Positions 9,766 through 22,764 are shown, counted from the first letter of the stretch. The stretch: 64,000 nt of DNA from Paenibacillus sp. CC-CFT747 (GCA_030323305.1 CP106741.1:3905501-3969500), one strand, 5' to 3'. The notes: a model not told the origin generated them from the letters alone. Program-made: numbers and translations.

Positions 9766-11553
9766 ATGATTTCGCAAACGTCTTACTCGCTTGTTGGCCA
9801 GCCGTGCCGTAATTTTACGATTTTCAACTATTGCTCAATGGTTGATCCCTGGGACGGAAGAGAGAAGCTGGTCTTATCCAATTTTACGCCCGGCGGAATT
9901 GGGCTCTTGGTCTTTATCGACACGCTGACCGGAGCCGGCGAATCGTTCGAGCTTCCGGGAGATTCGGGGGCGTGGGGACTCGTCAATTGGCGCAATGAGA
10001 AGCTGATTGTCGGCACCTGCCCGCAATATGCTTACCTGCACAGCTTTGATTTGCGAACGCGTACGTGGGCGGAGCCGCTGAAGGCGGAAGGCGAGACTTA
10101 CTTCTGGGACATCGTGGAAGGCTCGGACGGAATGATCTATGGAGGAACTTATCCGAACTGCTCCCTTATGAGATACGATCCGCACAATCATGTGCTGGAG
10201 AACCTGGGGCGGGTGTCGGATAACTCCAAGAATCTGTACAGCCGGTATCTGCACGGGGAGCTTCCCGGGTATATCTTGATCACCTACGGCTACGATTCGG
10301 AGGATGTCAAAGCCTTTCACATCGAAAGCGGAACCTTCCGGGAATTCGGAATGCCGGGCTATCGGATCCGGGAAGCGCATGAGGAGCTTCTGGCCCTGGA
10401 GAAGGAGGGGAGCTGGTCTTCTACAATCCGCAGTCCTTCGAACGCCTGGTGGACGCGGACGGGCTTAAGCAGCGGCTCATTCCCGGGAAATTACGCTTCC
10501 GAACGGAAAGCCCATCGGCATCAAGAAGCTGTCCGGAGGACGGATCGCAGGGGTGCGAGGCCAGGATTATTTTATTCTGGATCATCCGGGCCAAGAAGTT
10601 GAGCTGAAGAAGATTCCGACCGACGCGCCCCCTACCGCCATTCACGAATTAATTGTGGATGAGGAAGGAAACATCTGGGGCTGCTGCGGGTTAGGGCAAA
10701 CCATCTTCTCCTACGATCCGGCAAGCGGGGAGTACTGGAACTCCTCCGCGGTAACCGATGTGGGGGAGAGGTGTACGGCATGCGGTTCGCCGGAGGCCGT
10801 CTGTTTCTATCCGCTTATGTGGGCGGGGACCATATCGTCTACGATCCGAAGCTGCCTTGGGATCAATTGTACAATAACAATCCGAAAACCCTTCGCCCGG
10901 TCCGTCCGGCTTTCATACGGCCCGAAGGGCGCAGCGTAATCGGACCCGACGGTGCTTTCTGGACCGGCTGGTCGGCCAAATACGGCACCTACGGAGGAGC
11001 CCTCTCCCGGGTAAATACGGATACGCTGGAAGTGGAGCATTGGGCTGACCCCGTTCCGGAGCAGCAGGTTTGCGGCTTGACCTCGGACGACCGGTATCTC
11101 TACTTCACCACCAACGGAGGAGCAAGCGGGCTCGGCTATAAGAACGAGCCCTGCCATTTCGGCGTCTGGTCTCCGGATAAGGGCTTGGTGCACCTGCACA
11201 CCTTCGAGCCCGATGTTGTGACGGGCAACGCCGTTCTGGCTGATGGGGACCGGGTCTTCGTCGGAGCGGGCCCAAGCGTCCGCCTCTTCGATCCCGCGTC
11301 GATGAGCTTTATCTCCGAGATGGCGATTGATGAGCCCTGCAGCTGGATGATCCGGCTTAACGATGCCCTAATCGGCGTATTCAGCGGAAGCCGCTTGCTT
11401 CTGATGAGCCGGGACGACCTGTCCATCGTGAAGACCATTCCGCTCCCGGGCCGGGTGAGGACGGCCGTTATCGCCGGAAAGGAGCAGTTGTATTTTGCTG
11501 TAGAAGCCACGATTTACCGGTTTGAACTGGAAGAGTTGCTTTCTGGCGGGTGA
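9766..11553 (+). CDS. Cytoplasmic beta-propeller protein (propeller 2)
   Basis: ~596 residues. The ATG at 9766 is chosen because GAGGAGG lies 8 nt upstream; the open frame starts earlier but overlaps the previous gene. There is no signal peptide. Blades include GGTYPNCSLMRYDP and SAYVGGDHIVYDP, then the family segment KLPW...NNPK...RP. Three frame breaks in G/C runs: 10407-10410, ~10511-10513 and 10762-10766; restoring one base at each gives a continuous protein. It is of the same length and order as propeller 3 at 17966, so it is probably a paralogue. Function unknown; likely acts on intracellular oligosaccharide. Confidence 0.65.
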
Positions 11554-11621
11554 AACTTGGGGTAGGCGTAACCAAGCAGGTATGAGGGTTCATTAATCGA
11601 TCGAAACGGGAGGTTCCAGGA

Positions 11622-13257
11622 ATGAAGATGAAGAGGGTTCCGTCAGTCCTGATCACCACTATGGTTATAGGGGCCATGCTATCGGCTTGCACCGGCAATG
11701 GCTCGTCTCCGTCCGCTTCCGACAACGCTCCATCGGCCACATCCAAAGAGAAGCCTAAGCTCACGATGTTCTTCAATAACGCGGGTCTCCAATCTCCGGC
11801 GGATGTGGATCTCAGTAACAATGAATTCATTAACATCGTTAAGGAAACGGCCGGGGTGGATCTCAAGATGGAGACCGTCCCCTACGCCGAGTACCAAACC
11901 AAATTCAATCTGATGCTGTCCTCCGGCGATCTTCCCGACATCCTGCATACCAACTATCCCGAGCCTGCCTACAAAGCCGCGCGCGATGGAGCCTTCATCG
12001 ATCTGAAGCCGTATTACGACAAGTCTCCGATCCTGCAAAAGCTGGTTACCCCCAGATGATGGAGCTGGCGAAGGATCCGGTCAGCGGCAAGAACTGGCGG
12101 ATCCCGATGGTGTACGACAAAGGACCGCAGGGCTCCGGAGTCATGGCCCGGGCCGACCTGCTCGATAAGTACAACGGGGGAAGTGGCCCGAATCCGTTGA
12201 GGAATGGGTAGACGTGCTCCGCAAAATCAAGAAGGCGGAGCCGGATTCGATTCCGATGTCCAACCGGGTTGTCGGGGATTACATGTTCCGGTACGGCGGG
12301 GCGGTGTTCTTCATGCTGTACGGGGCCGACCCCTATGGATACCGCATCCAGGACGGCAAGATCATCCCGAACGTCGTGCTTCCCGAGTATAAGGCTGCCG
12401 TAGAGCTATACCGCCAGCTTTATGCGGAAGGCATTTTTGACAAAGAGTTTGCCACGACGGACGGTGCCAAATGGGCAACCAAATGGAAGGAAAAGAACGT
12501 TCTGTTCCAATGGAATTCGGCCGATCAGCTTATGCCCGGGGCCGCTAGACTGGTAGCCTTGCCGGGTACCGATATTGCCGATAAGAATGCACGGGTTGAA
12601 TTCGCTCCCGCTCTGAAGAAATATCCGTCCGTTCTGAAGGACCCGAAATATGCGCAAAATACCCTTAACGACCCGATTGTCGATCACGGGCTTTACATCT
12701 CGTCGAAGAGCAAAAACCCGGATGCGGCCTTTAAGGTCATTGAAGCCTTTGCGTCCGACAAGCTACGGGAAGCGATCTTCTGGGGCAAGGAAGGCGAAAC
12801 CTACACAATGAAGGACGGCAAGCGCATCCCGATTGCCGAGAAGCTTGGTGCCGATAGCCGCAGATGGGTGAAATCCATGGCCTTCCTGTTCGGCTATACG
12901 GATGGACAGGATGCGCAGCTGGCGACGTACGAGCAGCAAATGGGCCCCGACAAGTACAAGAAAGCCTATGACAGTGTCAAAGCGCTTGGAGAGGAAGCGA
13001 AGGCGAACGGCCTGGGCTCCATTGTCGGCTACTCGACCCCCGATGAAGTGGTCAAGAAGAATTCGGAAATCATGCAGGACATCAACCGGTTCACGTCCGA
13101 AGCCATTATGGGCAAGATCACCATGGACCAGTTCGATGGGGAAGTCAAGAAGTGGGAAGCCAAATACAGAAGCCTCAAATATGACCCGATGCAAAAATAT
13201 ATCGATGCCAACAAAGAGAAGTTGAAAGGGCTGAATGTTAAAAAGGTGACTTGGTAA
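11622..13257 (+). CDS. ABC importer solute-binding lipoprotein (LplA-like)
   Basis: ~545 residues. Signal peptide with lipobox LSAC at residues ~23-26, then a Ser/Pro-rich linker and a family-1 solute-binding domain (the LplA/YtcQ group found with LplB-type permeases). Captures an oligosaccharide at the cell surface for the permeases that follow. Frame breaks: C-run 12050-12054 and G-run 12176-12180. Between them the third frame reads straight through, so all three pieces are one protein. Confidence 0.85.
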
Positions 13258-13278
13258 GGGAACACCAGGGTATCGTCT

Positions 13279-13305
13279 CGGGGTGAGCGGATTCCCGCCG
13301 CCCCG
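13279..13305 (+). promoter_or_regulatory. Intercistronic hairpin after the binding-protein gene
   Basis: CGGGG (13279-13283) pairs with CCCCG (13301-13305) around an inner GCGG/CCGC stem with loop ATTC. There is no T-run. Such hairpins commonly stabilise or partly terminate after the abundant binding-protein mRNA, giving more binding protein than permease. A similar one is at 40683. Confidence 0.5.
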
Positions 13306-13348
13306 GAATGGCCCCTTCGTAACAGGACCCGTACAGGAGGTGACCGGA

Positions 13349-14302
13349 TTGAATGGAGTCGTGGCCGGCGTCGAAAAGCAGGCTGCCGTGAAGAAAGGAA
13401 GACACCGCAAATTCAAGCTCAAAACCATGCTTTCCTTGTATACCTTATTTGCACCGACCGCCATTCTGCTGTTTATCTTTCATTACATTCCCATCTACGG
13501 CATCATTATCGCCTTCAAGAAATATTCGGTATACAAAGGCATCATGGGCAGCGAATGGGTCGGCCTGGCCGAATTCAAGTATTTTCTAACGGATGAAAAG
13601 TTCTGGAATGTGTTTCGCAACACGCTGATACTGAACGTCTACGATATCCTGTTCGGCTTTACAGCCCCTATTGTATTCGCCCTGCTGGCCAATGAATTGT
13701 ACAGCCGCGTCTTCAAGCGCGTCATGCAGACGGTGTCTTACCTGCCGCATTTTTTATCGTGGATCGTCGTTTCGGGTGTGTTTTACAGCTTCCTGTCCCC
13801 GGAAACGGGCCTGTTCAATCAGGTCATCGAATGGTTCGGCTACCAGCCGATTTATTTTATGACGGAGACGGGCCTATTCCGAGGGATTCTCGTTTTTGCG
13901 GATATTTGGAAAGGGGTAGGGTGGTCGGCGATCCTCTATTTCGCGGTGATTGCCGGAATCGACAGCTCCTTGTACGAAGCGGCCTGGATCGACGGGGCAA
14001 GCCGCTGGAGGCAGGCGATCCACATTACCATTCCCCACATGGCCCCGATGATCACGCTCTTGTTTCTTCTGAGATTGTCCAGTATTTTCTCGGTCGGCTT
14101 CGACCGGGTGTTTCTGCTTCAGAATCCGCTGGTCTATAAAGTTTCGGACGTCATCAGCACCTACATTTACCGGATCGGACTGGAGCAATCCCAATATAGT
14201 CTGTCTACGGCGATCGGGCTGACCCAAAGCATACTAGGCTTCGTTCTGCTGGTAACCGCCAATCGGATATCCAAGAAGCTGTCCGGCATGGGACTTTATT
14301 AG
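13349..14302 (+). CDS. ABC permease, LplB type
   Basis: ~317 residues, intact. The TTG at 13349 is chosen because AGGAGGTGA ends 5 nt upstream. About six membrane segments; the EAA loop reads YEAAWIDGASRWRQ followed by IPHMAP. It pairs with the YtcP-type permease that starts 16 nt downstream to form the channel for the lipoprotein-bound sugar. No ATPase is encoded nearby, so a shared MsmX-like ATPase is presumably used. Confidence 0.9.
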   Translation: MNGVVAGVEKQAAVKKGRHRKFKLKTMLSLYTLFAPTAILLFIFHYIPIYGIIIAFKKYSVYKGIMGSEWVGLAEFKYFLTDEKFWNVFRNTLILNVYDILFGFTAPIVFALLANELYSRVFKRVMQTVSYLPHFLSWIVVSGVFYSFLSPETGLFNQVIEWFGYQPIYFMTETGLFRGILVFADIWKGVGWSAILYFAVIAGIDSSLYEAAWIDGASRWRQAIHITIPHMAPMITLLFLLRLSSIFSVGFDRVFLLQNPLVYKVSDVISTYIYRIGLEQSQYSLSTAIGLTQSILGFVLLVTANRISKKLSGMGLY

Positions 14303-14318
14303 AAAGGCGGATCAACCT

Positions 14319-15193
14319 ATGGTTCATTACCGTTCCTTCTCGCGCACCTTATTCCAGATATTCAATTATACGTTCTTCATTGTGTTCAGCATCTCGATTC
14401 TGGTGCCATTTATCAATTCCATCTCCGTTTCCCTCAGCAGCCCCGGTGCCATCACCTCCGGCAAAGTCGGCTTGTGGCCCGTCGGGTTCCAACTGAATGC
14501 TTATATGCAGATCATTGGAAACAGCACCTTTATCCGCTCCTTCCTTAATACGGTCGGCTTGACCGCTATCAATACCGTTCTGGGCGTAGGCATTTCGTTA
14601 TGTACCGCCTATGCGCTGGCTCATAAGTTATTTGTAGGCAGGAGAGTGGCGTTCACTTATATCCTAATCACGATGTTTTTCAGCGGAGGAATGATTCCGA
14701 CTTACCTGCTGGTGAGGGGATTGGGCTTGGGAAACACGTATTGGGCACTCATCCTGCCCGGATTGGTCTCCCCTTTCAAATCATTCTCTACAAAAACATC
14801 ATCGATCAATTGCCCAAAGAGCTTATGGAATCCGCCGAAATGGACGGAGCGGGCGAATTTTCCCTCCTGTTTCGAATCGTGCTTCCCCTTGTGCTTCCGA
14901 TGACGATGGCGTTCGTTATTTTCAGCGCGGTCGGCCACTGGAACACCTGGTTCGATGTGCTGCTTTACATCAAGGATAAATCCATGTGGACGCTGCAGTA
15001 CCAGCTGAGGGAGATCTTGTCGACCTCCGCTTTGCAGGCGGACCCGGCAAACCCTTTCCGGGATTTGGCTGTCCATCCCGAGAATGTCAAGATGGCGGCC
15101 CTGATGATCACCATCCTGCCGATTGTGGTCATTTATCCGTTCGTGCAAAAGTATTTTATTCACGGTCAATTTGTCGGTGCGGTCAAAGGGTAG
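14319..15193 (+). CDS. ABC permease, YtcP/LplC type
   Basis: ~291 residues. N-terminal membrane segment (FIVFSISILVPFINSISVS), the SxPGAI periplasmic motif typical of this group, and the EAA loop MESAEMDGAGEFSLL. Ends GQFVGAVKG, the usual C-terminus. Frame break at the C-run 14770-14773 just before the EAA loop. Second half of the importer with 13349. Confidence 0.85.
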
Positions 15194-15227
15194 CCTAAAC
15201 TATTAAGGTTAGGAAGAAGGGGAAGAG

Positions 15228-16977
15228 ATGAATCCATCCCTACCGAGAATGGCCAAGGTGGGTTTGCTGCTGGACCAAGGGGCGTCTGAGCGCAGGTGGC
15301 GGCACGGGGTCAACGTTTTTGAATTTTATCTGGAGGAAGTGCTGGCTCACGGGGGATTCCTTATGAGGTGCTGACCGGCGTGCAGACCATTGACACCTCC
15401 TACGATGTCATTGTGGCGGCGGTGGCCGGAGAAGACGCGGAGACCGCCGCCATCCTGTGGAGCTATATGGAGCAGGGCGGTACGGTGATAGCCTATGGGA
15501 ACCTTCAGGTCATGGCGCCCAAGCTGTCCGCTTTACCGGTTGGAAACACCGGACCCGGTTACTATCGCCCGGGCGGGGCTTATCCGAAAGCGGAAAGGGT
15601 CCGCTTCCACAATGCCCGGCCTTGGAAGGTGGAATCCGATCCGGACAGCGATGTGATTAGAGAAGGAGTCCTGCTTAAGGGACAGCCGAACGGGGAAGAA
15701 GCCGGCGATGCCCTGCAAAGCTTCCCGGTTGGTTCGGGTTCCCTGGATCGTTGGGCGGTCGACGTCGGGGAGACGATCGTGGCCTTCCAGCAGGGCTCGA
15801 GACCGGTATGGGAAGACGGCTTTCCGGCACCGGACGGGTCGGCCTTGGTCAATGAAGGCATTCTGAAGGCGGACGATCAGATCGAGCTTAGCTGGGAGTG
15901 GGACCGCACCCTCACGGAGACGGGCAACCCGTATTTCGCGAAGCCGTACGGGGATTATTGGCGCGAGATGGTGATCGGCCATCTGTTGAAGAAGGTCGTG
16001 AGCCTGGGGCTGACGCTGCCGTTCATCGGCTATTGGCCGGACGGAGTGGAGCAGGTGGCTTTACTCTCCCACGACAGCGATATCAATGAGGATGAGCACG
16101 CCTGGTCCACCTTGGAGCTCTTGAAGGAATGCGGGGTCAAGAGCACCTGGTGCATGCTGGAGCCCGGATACGGCCCTGACGTCTACTCGAAAGTTAAGGA
16201 AGACGGCCATGAGCTGGGCTTTCATTATAATGCGCTTGCCCTGGACGGAGGGAGATGGGGAGAGGACGAATTCAACCGGCAGCTGGATTGGCTGAAGGAG
16301 GAAGCCAAGCTTGAGAAGGTGACCTCCAACAAAAACCACTATACCCGCTACGAAGGCTGGGGAGAGTTTTACCGGTGGTGCGAGGAGCGGCAGATCGAAG
16401 TCGATCAAACGAGAGGACCGAGTAAGAAAGGGAACGTCGGCTTCCTCTTTGGCACATGCCAGCCTTACTTCCCCATCTCGTGGGCGGACGAGAATAACCG
16501 GCTCTATCCGGTGCTGGAGATCGGCTTTCTGACCCAGGATATGGACTGCCATCCTCTATGGGCCGATTCCAGTATCATTGTTCCTTTCCTGGAAGGGGTC
16601 CGGGAAGTGGAGGGGTCGCCCATTTCCTCTTCCACCAGTTTCATATCCATACGAAAGAGCCGGTTCGCGAAGCGTTCCGCCAGGTGATCTCGGAAGCCAG
16701 AAACCGGGGCTTTGCCTTCTGGACGGCCGAACAGATCAACCGGTGGTACCGCAGCCGCAGGGAGATGTCTGCTAGGATTGGCCAGGATGGGCAGCTTTCC
16801 ACATTCGGCGCTATTCAGCCCGATGCCGTTATTTGGATTCCGTTAGCCCCCGATCAAGCGGCGATTGCGGCCGAACGGGTGTTTTCCCGATTTGGCGTTC
16901 CGTGTTTGAAGAGGGTGGCTGCCGATTTGCCCCAGACGGAAGAATCGCAAACCACGAAAACACAGAATGTCTCCTAA
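15228..16977 (+). CDS. Polysaccharide-deacetylase-like protein
   Basis: ~583 residues, ATG after GGAAGAG. Residues ~45-110 look like a glutamine-amidotransferase-like flavodoxin fold (YDVIVAAVAGED, GGTVIAYGNL). Residues ~270-480 resemble a NodB/CE4 domain: SHDSDINEDEHAWSTL stands where the metal-binding Asp motif is expected, and GHELGFHYNAL where the His motif is expected. No signal peptide is seen, so it would act on imported sugars, for example removing N-acetyl groups before the NagB homologue. Frame breaks at G-runs 15351-15355 and 16612-16615. CE4 membership is likely, activity unproven. Confidence 0.65.
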
Positions 16978-16997
16978 TAAGAAAGGGTAACTTCGCC

Positions 16998-17785
16998 ATG
17001 GTACATATTCATATTCTACCTTTGGAGCTAATAGGCCGCTTTGTCGTCGATCGGCTGGCGGAGCAAGTTAAGAACAAGCCCCATGCGGTGCTCGGCATGA
17101 CGACAGGGAACACCCCGCTTACGGCAGGAATTTACAAGGAGCTGGTCCGGCGGGAGAACAACGGGGAAATCGATTTGTCCCAAGCCGTTCTCATCAATCC
17201 GGACGAGCAGCTGGGGATTCCCAAGGAGCATCCGGAAAGCTATTACACCTATATGCGGAAGCATCTGCTCGACCATCTCCGTCAACCGGCAAGCCGGTGG
17301 CACATTCCGGATGGAGCATCAGAAGACCCTGAGGCCGAATGTGACTTAATGGAAAAAACCATTCGCGAATCGGGTGGAATAGACTGGCAGTTAATGGGCA
17401 TCGGGTTGAACGGCCATATTTGCTTCATCGAGCCTCAACCGGCCATTCCCGCCACCTGCTACGTTACCCCGATAGCCGAGAGCAACCGTCAGCTTTATGC
17501 TCCCTATTTCGGGGGATTGTGGAAGCGGTACCGACCCATGCCATTACCTTTGGCCTGGGAACCGTGCTTCAATCGCGTTCCCTCTGCCTTGTGGCACTTG
17601 GCGAAGGCAAAGCCGCTATCGTGGCCAAGGCCCTGCTTGGCCCGGTTTCGACCGGGCTTCCGGCAACCATTCTGCAGCTGCACGGGAGAGCGGATGTCGT
17701 CCTGGACGCAGCGGCAGCCGCAAACTTGACCGAGCAGCTGAAGGAAAGGCCGCATCGGAACGTTCAAGTAACCCGATACGACTAA
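16998..17785 (+). CDS. nagB: Glucosamine-6-phosphate deaminase homologue
   Basis: ~262 residues. Converts glucosamine-6-P to fructose-6-P plus ammonia in the known family. Motifs: GMTTGNTPL phosphate loop, NPDEQLGIPKEHPESYYTYM (active-site Asp and lid), GIGLNGHICFIEP (catalytic His region; Asn precedes Gly-His where E. coli has Asp), and ITFGLGTVLQSR. Start at 16998 after AAGAAAGGG. Frame break at the G-run 17511-17515. Its presence implies that the polymer handled by this operon contains an amino sugar. Confidence 0.8.
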
Positions 17786-17864
17786 TGCGGCAAAACAATA
17801 GGGAAGAGGAAGGATTCCGCATGAGAATAGCCGTCGGAGCCTGGGCCCTGGTATCGGATTCCTT

Positions 17865-17893
17865 AAGGGCTGCATGTCGTGCAGCCCTTTTTC
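17865..17893 (+). terminator. Terminator after the nagB homologue
   Basis: AAGGGCTGCA (17865-17874), loop TGTCG, TGCAGCCCTT (17880-17889), then T-run. It may act as a partial terminator because the next gene on the same strand begins 73 nt later and no clear new promoter is seen. Confidence 0.75.
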
Positions 17894-17965
17894 CCTATGA
17901 TTTCGTCTGTCCCCTTGCAGGGAGTTTATGGTTTGTTTTCAACAAAAGGGATAGGAGTGGATAGG

Positions 17966-19739
17966 ATGTTCAAGGATTTGGGTGCCCCTGTGAAAGAAGG
18001 AGCTCTGCTTAATCCGGGCTACACCGTGGGCCGGGACGAGAACGGGCAATTAAATTGTATCTACATATCCCTAACTCAGTATGAGTACTCTGTGCTTCTG
18101 TTGAAATATAACGTGGATACGAGAGAAACAACCGCCTATCGGGCGGAGAATGACCCTCATCTCGAGGCTAAGCAGGGGGCCTGGGGGATCGCTTCTGTCG
18201 GCAAACGGGTGTATTTGGGCACCTACTATCAGGGACATTTGCTTCGTTATGACGCGGAGCTGGATGAGATGGTGGATTTGGGTCAGGCGGTGCCGGGGGA
18301 AGAATACATCTGGTCCCTCGCTCACGGGAACGGAAAGCTTTACGGAGGGACCTATCCGGGGGAAAGCTGTTTGCTTTGGATATGAGCACGGAGAAAGTCA
18401 GCGACCTGGGCGCCTTTGATGAAGAGCTGGTCTACTGCCGCCAAGTGAAAGTTCGCCATGACGGCAAGGTGATCGCCTCTCTGGGAACCAAGCAGGTCAA
18501 GGTGGGGATCTACGACCCGGTATCCGGGGAGAAACAGGTTATCCCTGTGCCGGAGACGACGACGGGCTTCGCTGCTATGACGCAGGATGATAACGGAAAT
18601 GTTTATGTAACGTCCCCCAATAGCGGGGCTTGTTATCAGGTGGAGGGCTATGAGAAGGTCCGTGTGGATCAGATCGGACCGATTGGGAAGCCCCGTTTGT
18701 CCGAAGGGCGTACGGTTGTGTCCGTATCGAACACGCAGATCATCATCGAGGATGAGCGGGGCCTTCAGGAGGTTCACGAGCTCACATATGAATCCGGCGG
18801 GTTAATGCTCTGGATGGTGCACAAAGGGCCGGATGACAAAATTTACGGCAGCTCCGCACTTCCCCTGCGCATGTTCCGGTATGATCCCGAAACGGGGAAA
18901 GCGTTAAGCTGGGGAATCCGACCCCCTCCACCGGCGGTGAAATCTATTCCATGGCGAATTGGAACGGGAAGCTGTATGTGGCCAGCTATACGGGCTGCTA
19001 TATTTCGGTATACGACCCGGGCCGACCATGGGATCCGGGGAAAGAGGCGGAGAACAATCCCCGGGAAATCGGGGTCATTGGAGAAAAGCAGAACCGGCCC
19101 ATCAGCATGATCCCTGGAGAGGACGGCAACCTGTATATCGCTTCCGTACCCGATTACGGAGAGGTTTCGGGTGCCTTGACCCGGTTCAATCCCCAGACGG
19201 AGCAGTTCACCGTTTGGAGGGGCATCGTCGATGAACAGTCCGTCTATGTCCTGGACAGCATTCCCGGAACAAGATATCTGTGCGCCGCCACAACGAACGA
19301 AGTGGGGACAGGGGCCGTCACCCCGACAAGAGACGCGAGGTTATTTCTTTGGGACCTGGATCAGGAGAAGAAAGTCCATGAGATCTATCCGGTAGAGGGA
19401 GCCAAGAAAATCGTTTCGATCAAACACAAGGACGGGTTGATTTACGGGCTGACCGGTAACGGAATCTTATTTGCCTACGACTATGTAAAGAAGCAGATGG
19501 TGTGGCAAAAGGACCTTCCGATTCAACACGCCATTTGGCCGGGAATGGATATTACCGACCGGAACATCCTTTATGGCGCGGGAGACAACAAGCTGTTCCG
19601 GTACGACAGGCAAACGGATGATTACTCCGTCGTGGCCGAAACCAAAGGCTGGGTGCTCGGCTTTCATATGGATAAGGAAAACTCGAAAATTTACTGTACG
19701 CCTGCCGCACGCCTCTATTGCTACGATATCGAGGATTAA
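17966..19739 (+). CDS. Cytoplasmic beta-propeller protein (propeller 3)
   Basis: ~591 residues; ATG at 17966 with GGAG 8 nt upstream; no signal peptide. Blade motifs: GTYYQGHLLRYD, GGTYPGGKLFALD (after frame repair), ASYTGCYISVYDP, then the family segment GRPWDPG...NNP...QNRP (codons 19089-19100). Frame breaks at G-runs 18358-18362 and 18911-18914. Same length and layout as propeller 2. It lies between the NagB homologue and the heparinase-like lyase, so it probably takes part in the same intracellular breakdown; reaction not known. Confidence 0.65.
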
Positions 19740-19756
19740 GCGAAAGGGGATTTCCC

Positions 19757-22700
19757 ATGAGTCTTTCAGCATCAGCGGTAATCAAACAGGCCCGGTCCTT
19801 CTACACGGACGAGAAGATCGCCGCTGCCCGAAAAAATATCGAAACGCATCCCTGGGCGAAGGAAGCCTGCCAAGAGGCGGTTGCTGCGGCGGAGTTGTAT
19901 TTACAGGACGGCCATGACGGCCTTTGGGAGCTCGTCACCACCCAAAACCTTCCGCGCAGCTACGGGGTGAACCAAGTAAGGGGCTGTCCGGTGTGCAAGA
20001 AGGACATCGACCGGTTCGGCAATTATCCGTGGCTCACCGATTCGGCGAATGCTCCTTGGAAGGTCACCTGTCCTAGCTGCCGCACGGTTTTCCCTCCAAT
20101 GATTTCGGGGCTTACTACCGGAGCGGAATCGACGAGCATTCCCGCTTCGATCCGGCACGCGCGGACCGAAGCCTGCTGACCAATACCTTGTATCCGGACC
20201 GGGACGAGAACTGGTGCGTCGATGACGGCTACGGCTGGCTGGACCCCGGTCATGATCATCCCGAAACCCGCCGGTACACCTTCATCGCTTATTACAACCA
20301 TTATCATTTATGGTATGGAGGAAGAATTGCGAAGGCCCTCGAAGCATTCAGCCAAGCTTACTTATACACGAACGACTCCCGTTACGCGGCCGCCGGAACC
20401 ATCCTGCTCGATCGGATCGCCGACGTCTACCCGGATATGGATTCTTCCGTTTATCTGTGGAAGGACGGCTTCCGAAATTCACACGGCTTGACGGGCCTTG
20501 GCAAAATAGTGGGGAGCATTTGGGAAACCGGTCTTGCGGCCAGCTTTGTTCTGGCTTACGACGCTCTGTTTCCGGGAATGGATTCCCCCGAAATTACCGC
20601 TTTTCTGAGCTTGAAAACCAAGCAGTACCCGATGCTCGGGGAGAAAGATTCCGTCGAGGCGGTCCGGCGCAATATCGAGCAGGGCATTCTTATGCAGGTA
20701 AAGCCGGCCATCGAGGCCGGACAGATTCTCGGCAATGTCGGCATGCACCAAAGCGCGCTCGCTTTGGCGGCCGTCGTGCTGGACCATCCTACCCTTACGA
20801 AGGAATGGATCGATTTTCTATTTGAAACCCATGAACGAAAGGGAAGACCGTTAGGCAACATTCTGACCATTCTCGTCAACGACGTGGACCGGGACGGACA
20901 TGGCGACGAAGCCTCGCCGGCTTACAACAGCGGCTGGCTGGGGAATTTAAAGCTCGTAGCCGATGCTTTAAGCGGACAGGGAGAAAGGGTTCCTCTCGAT
21001 TTGTACGATTACCCCAAATTCCGAAAGCTGTTTCACATGCTTACCCCGTATGTGATGCTCGGTAAGTACACGCCATCTATCGGGGATACGAAGCGTGCGG
21101 GAGACCCCGGCATTATCGGGAGCGCGGATTTGTATGTCTCGGGCTTCGCCAAAACCGGTGACCCTCTGCTGGCCCGGTTCGCCTACTTCCTGAACGGGAA
21201 CCAATGGGAGGGGTTGCGGGGAGATATCTTCACGGATAATGAGGCGGTCCTGGATGAAATGAAGAAGGCGGTGGACCGGCACGGACCCTTCGAGCCCGGA
21301 AGCTGCAATACGACCGGTTACGGCTTTGCCGCCCTGCGGGACGGAAAAGGAGATTTCGAGCGGGCCTTGACCCTATACTACGGGCGAAACACGGGGCATG
21401 GGCATAAGGACACGTTGAACATCGGAATATACGCCTATGGCATGGATCTGTCTCCCGATCACGGCTATCCGTGCTTTGCGGACGGCAATTATGAGAGAAA
21501 GAGGTGGACGATCAACACCATCTCGCACAATACCGTGGTGGTGGACCGCTCCCCTCAATCCAATCAGGTTGTCGCCGTTCCTCATCATTTCGAAGGAGGG
21601 GCCCAGGTTCAGCTGATCGATGTGGAGGCCCCTCAGGTGTATCCGCATACCCGGCTTTACCGCAGGACGACCGCCATGGTCCGGGTGGATGACGAGGCCT
21701 CGTACTTACTCGATCTTTTCCGGGTGAAGGGCGGATCGGAGCATCTTTACAGCTTTCATGGACCGGAAGGCGAAGCTCTTGCCGAAGGTCTTCAATTAGA
21801 AAAGCAAGCTGCCGGGACCTATGCCGGTGAAATGATTGCTTATGCCGACCCGGAGTATGATATGGCTTCGGAAAGCGGGTTTAACTATCTCTATGACGTG
21901 GAGCGGGACAGCAGCCCGCCTTCCGGTTATTCCGTGGATTGGAAGGCCAAGGATACGTGGGGCGTGAAGTCGGTAAGCGAGGACGTCCATCTGCGCCTGA
22001 CGATGGTGTCGGCGGTCGATGAAGTGATCATAGCCCAGGGCGAGCCTCCCCAGAACAAGCCGGGTAACCCCAAAAGCTATACCTATATGCTCGCCCGGCG
22101 GGAAGGCGAAGCTCTGGAAAGCCAGTTTGTCTCGGTGCTGGAGGCATATAAGGGAGAGAGCCGAATTAAGAGGGTGGAAGCGGTGGCGGTTAAAGCCGAA
22201 GGGGAGCTGTCCGTGGGCTGTGACGCCGCTGCCGTGAAGATAACTTTCGCGAACGGGCGAACGGATTATCTTTTCCAAGCCCTGCATTCCGATAAGCTTT
22301 ACGTCGTCGATGATTTCGTGGAGGTAAAAGGGTTTTTCGGCATGTGCTCGATCGTTAACGGTTCCCCCACATATGGATACGTCTGTGACGGTACCATACT
22401 CCGTGCCGGAGGAAGCACGCTTATCGATAGAAGCTATGCGGCGTTGACGGGCAGCGTAACCGGATTTACCAAGGACTTGTCACTGGAGAATGAGATCAGC
22501 GTGCATCTGGACCAGCCCATAGACGATATCCGGTTGGGGCGCGGCTATATCTATATTCAGAACGATGGAATACGCAATGCGGCTTATGAATTCACAAGCC
22601 TTAAGCCCTATAAGGATGGAGGCCTGGTGGTGGAGATCGGTGACGTCACTACGATCCGGGCCTGGGCGGACAAATACGATTTTTCCCGCGGGTATGAGTA

Positions 22701-22764
22701 CGACCTTCAAGAAGGGGATCCCTTCCGAATTCCTCTTTCCTACGAGTGGAGGGCGGAAGAATGA
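19757..22764 (+). CDS. Heparinase II/III-family lyase-like protein
   Basis: ~1002 residues, no signal peptide. N-terminal part has paired CPVC / CPSC motifs around YPWLTDSANAPWK, then an alpha-toroid rich in Tyr/Trp (YNHYHLWYGGRIAKAL). The C-terminal heparinase II/III beta domain includes GHKDTLNIGIYAYG and TISHNTVVVD, the His region of the family. Such enzymes cleave uronic-acid glycosidic bonds by beta-elimination. Cytoplasmic location suggests exo-action on imported oligosaccharide. Frame break near 20098 (AA where AAA is needed). Its stop overlaps the next start as ATGA, implying translational coupling. Confidence 0.8.

Noticed and set aside
16833-16997. N-terminal extension of the NagB homologue
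   Set aside because: It overlaps the deacetylase-like gene; homology begins at ATG 16998.
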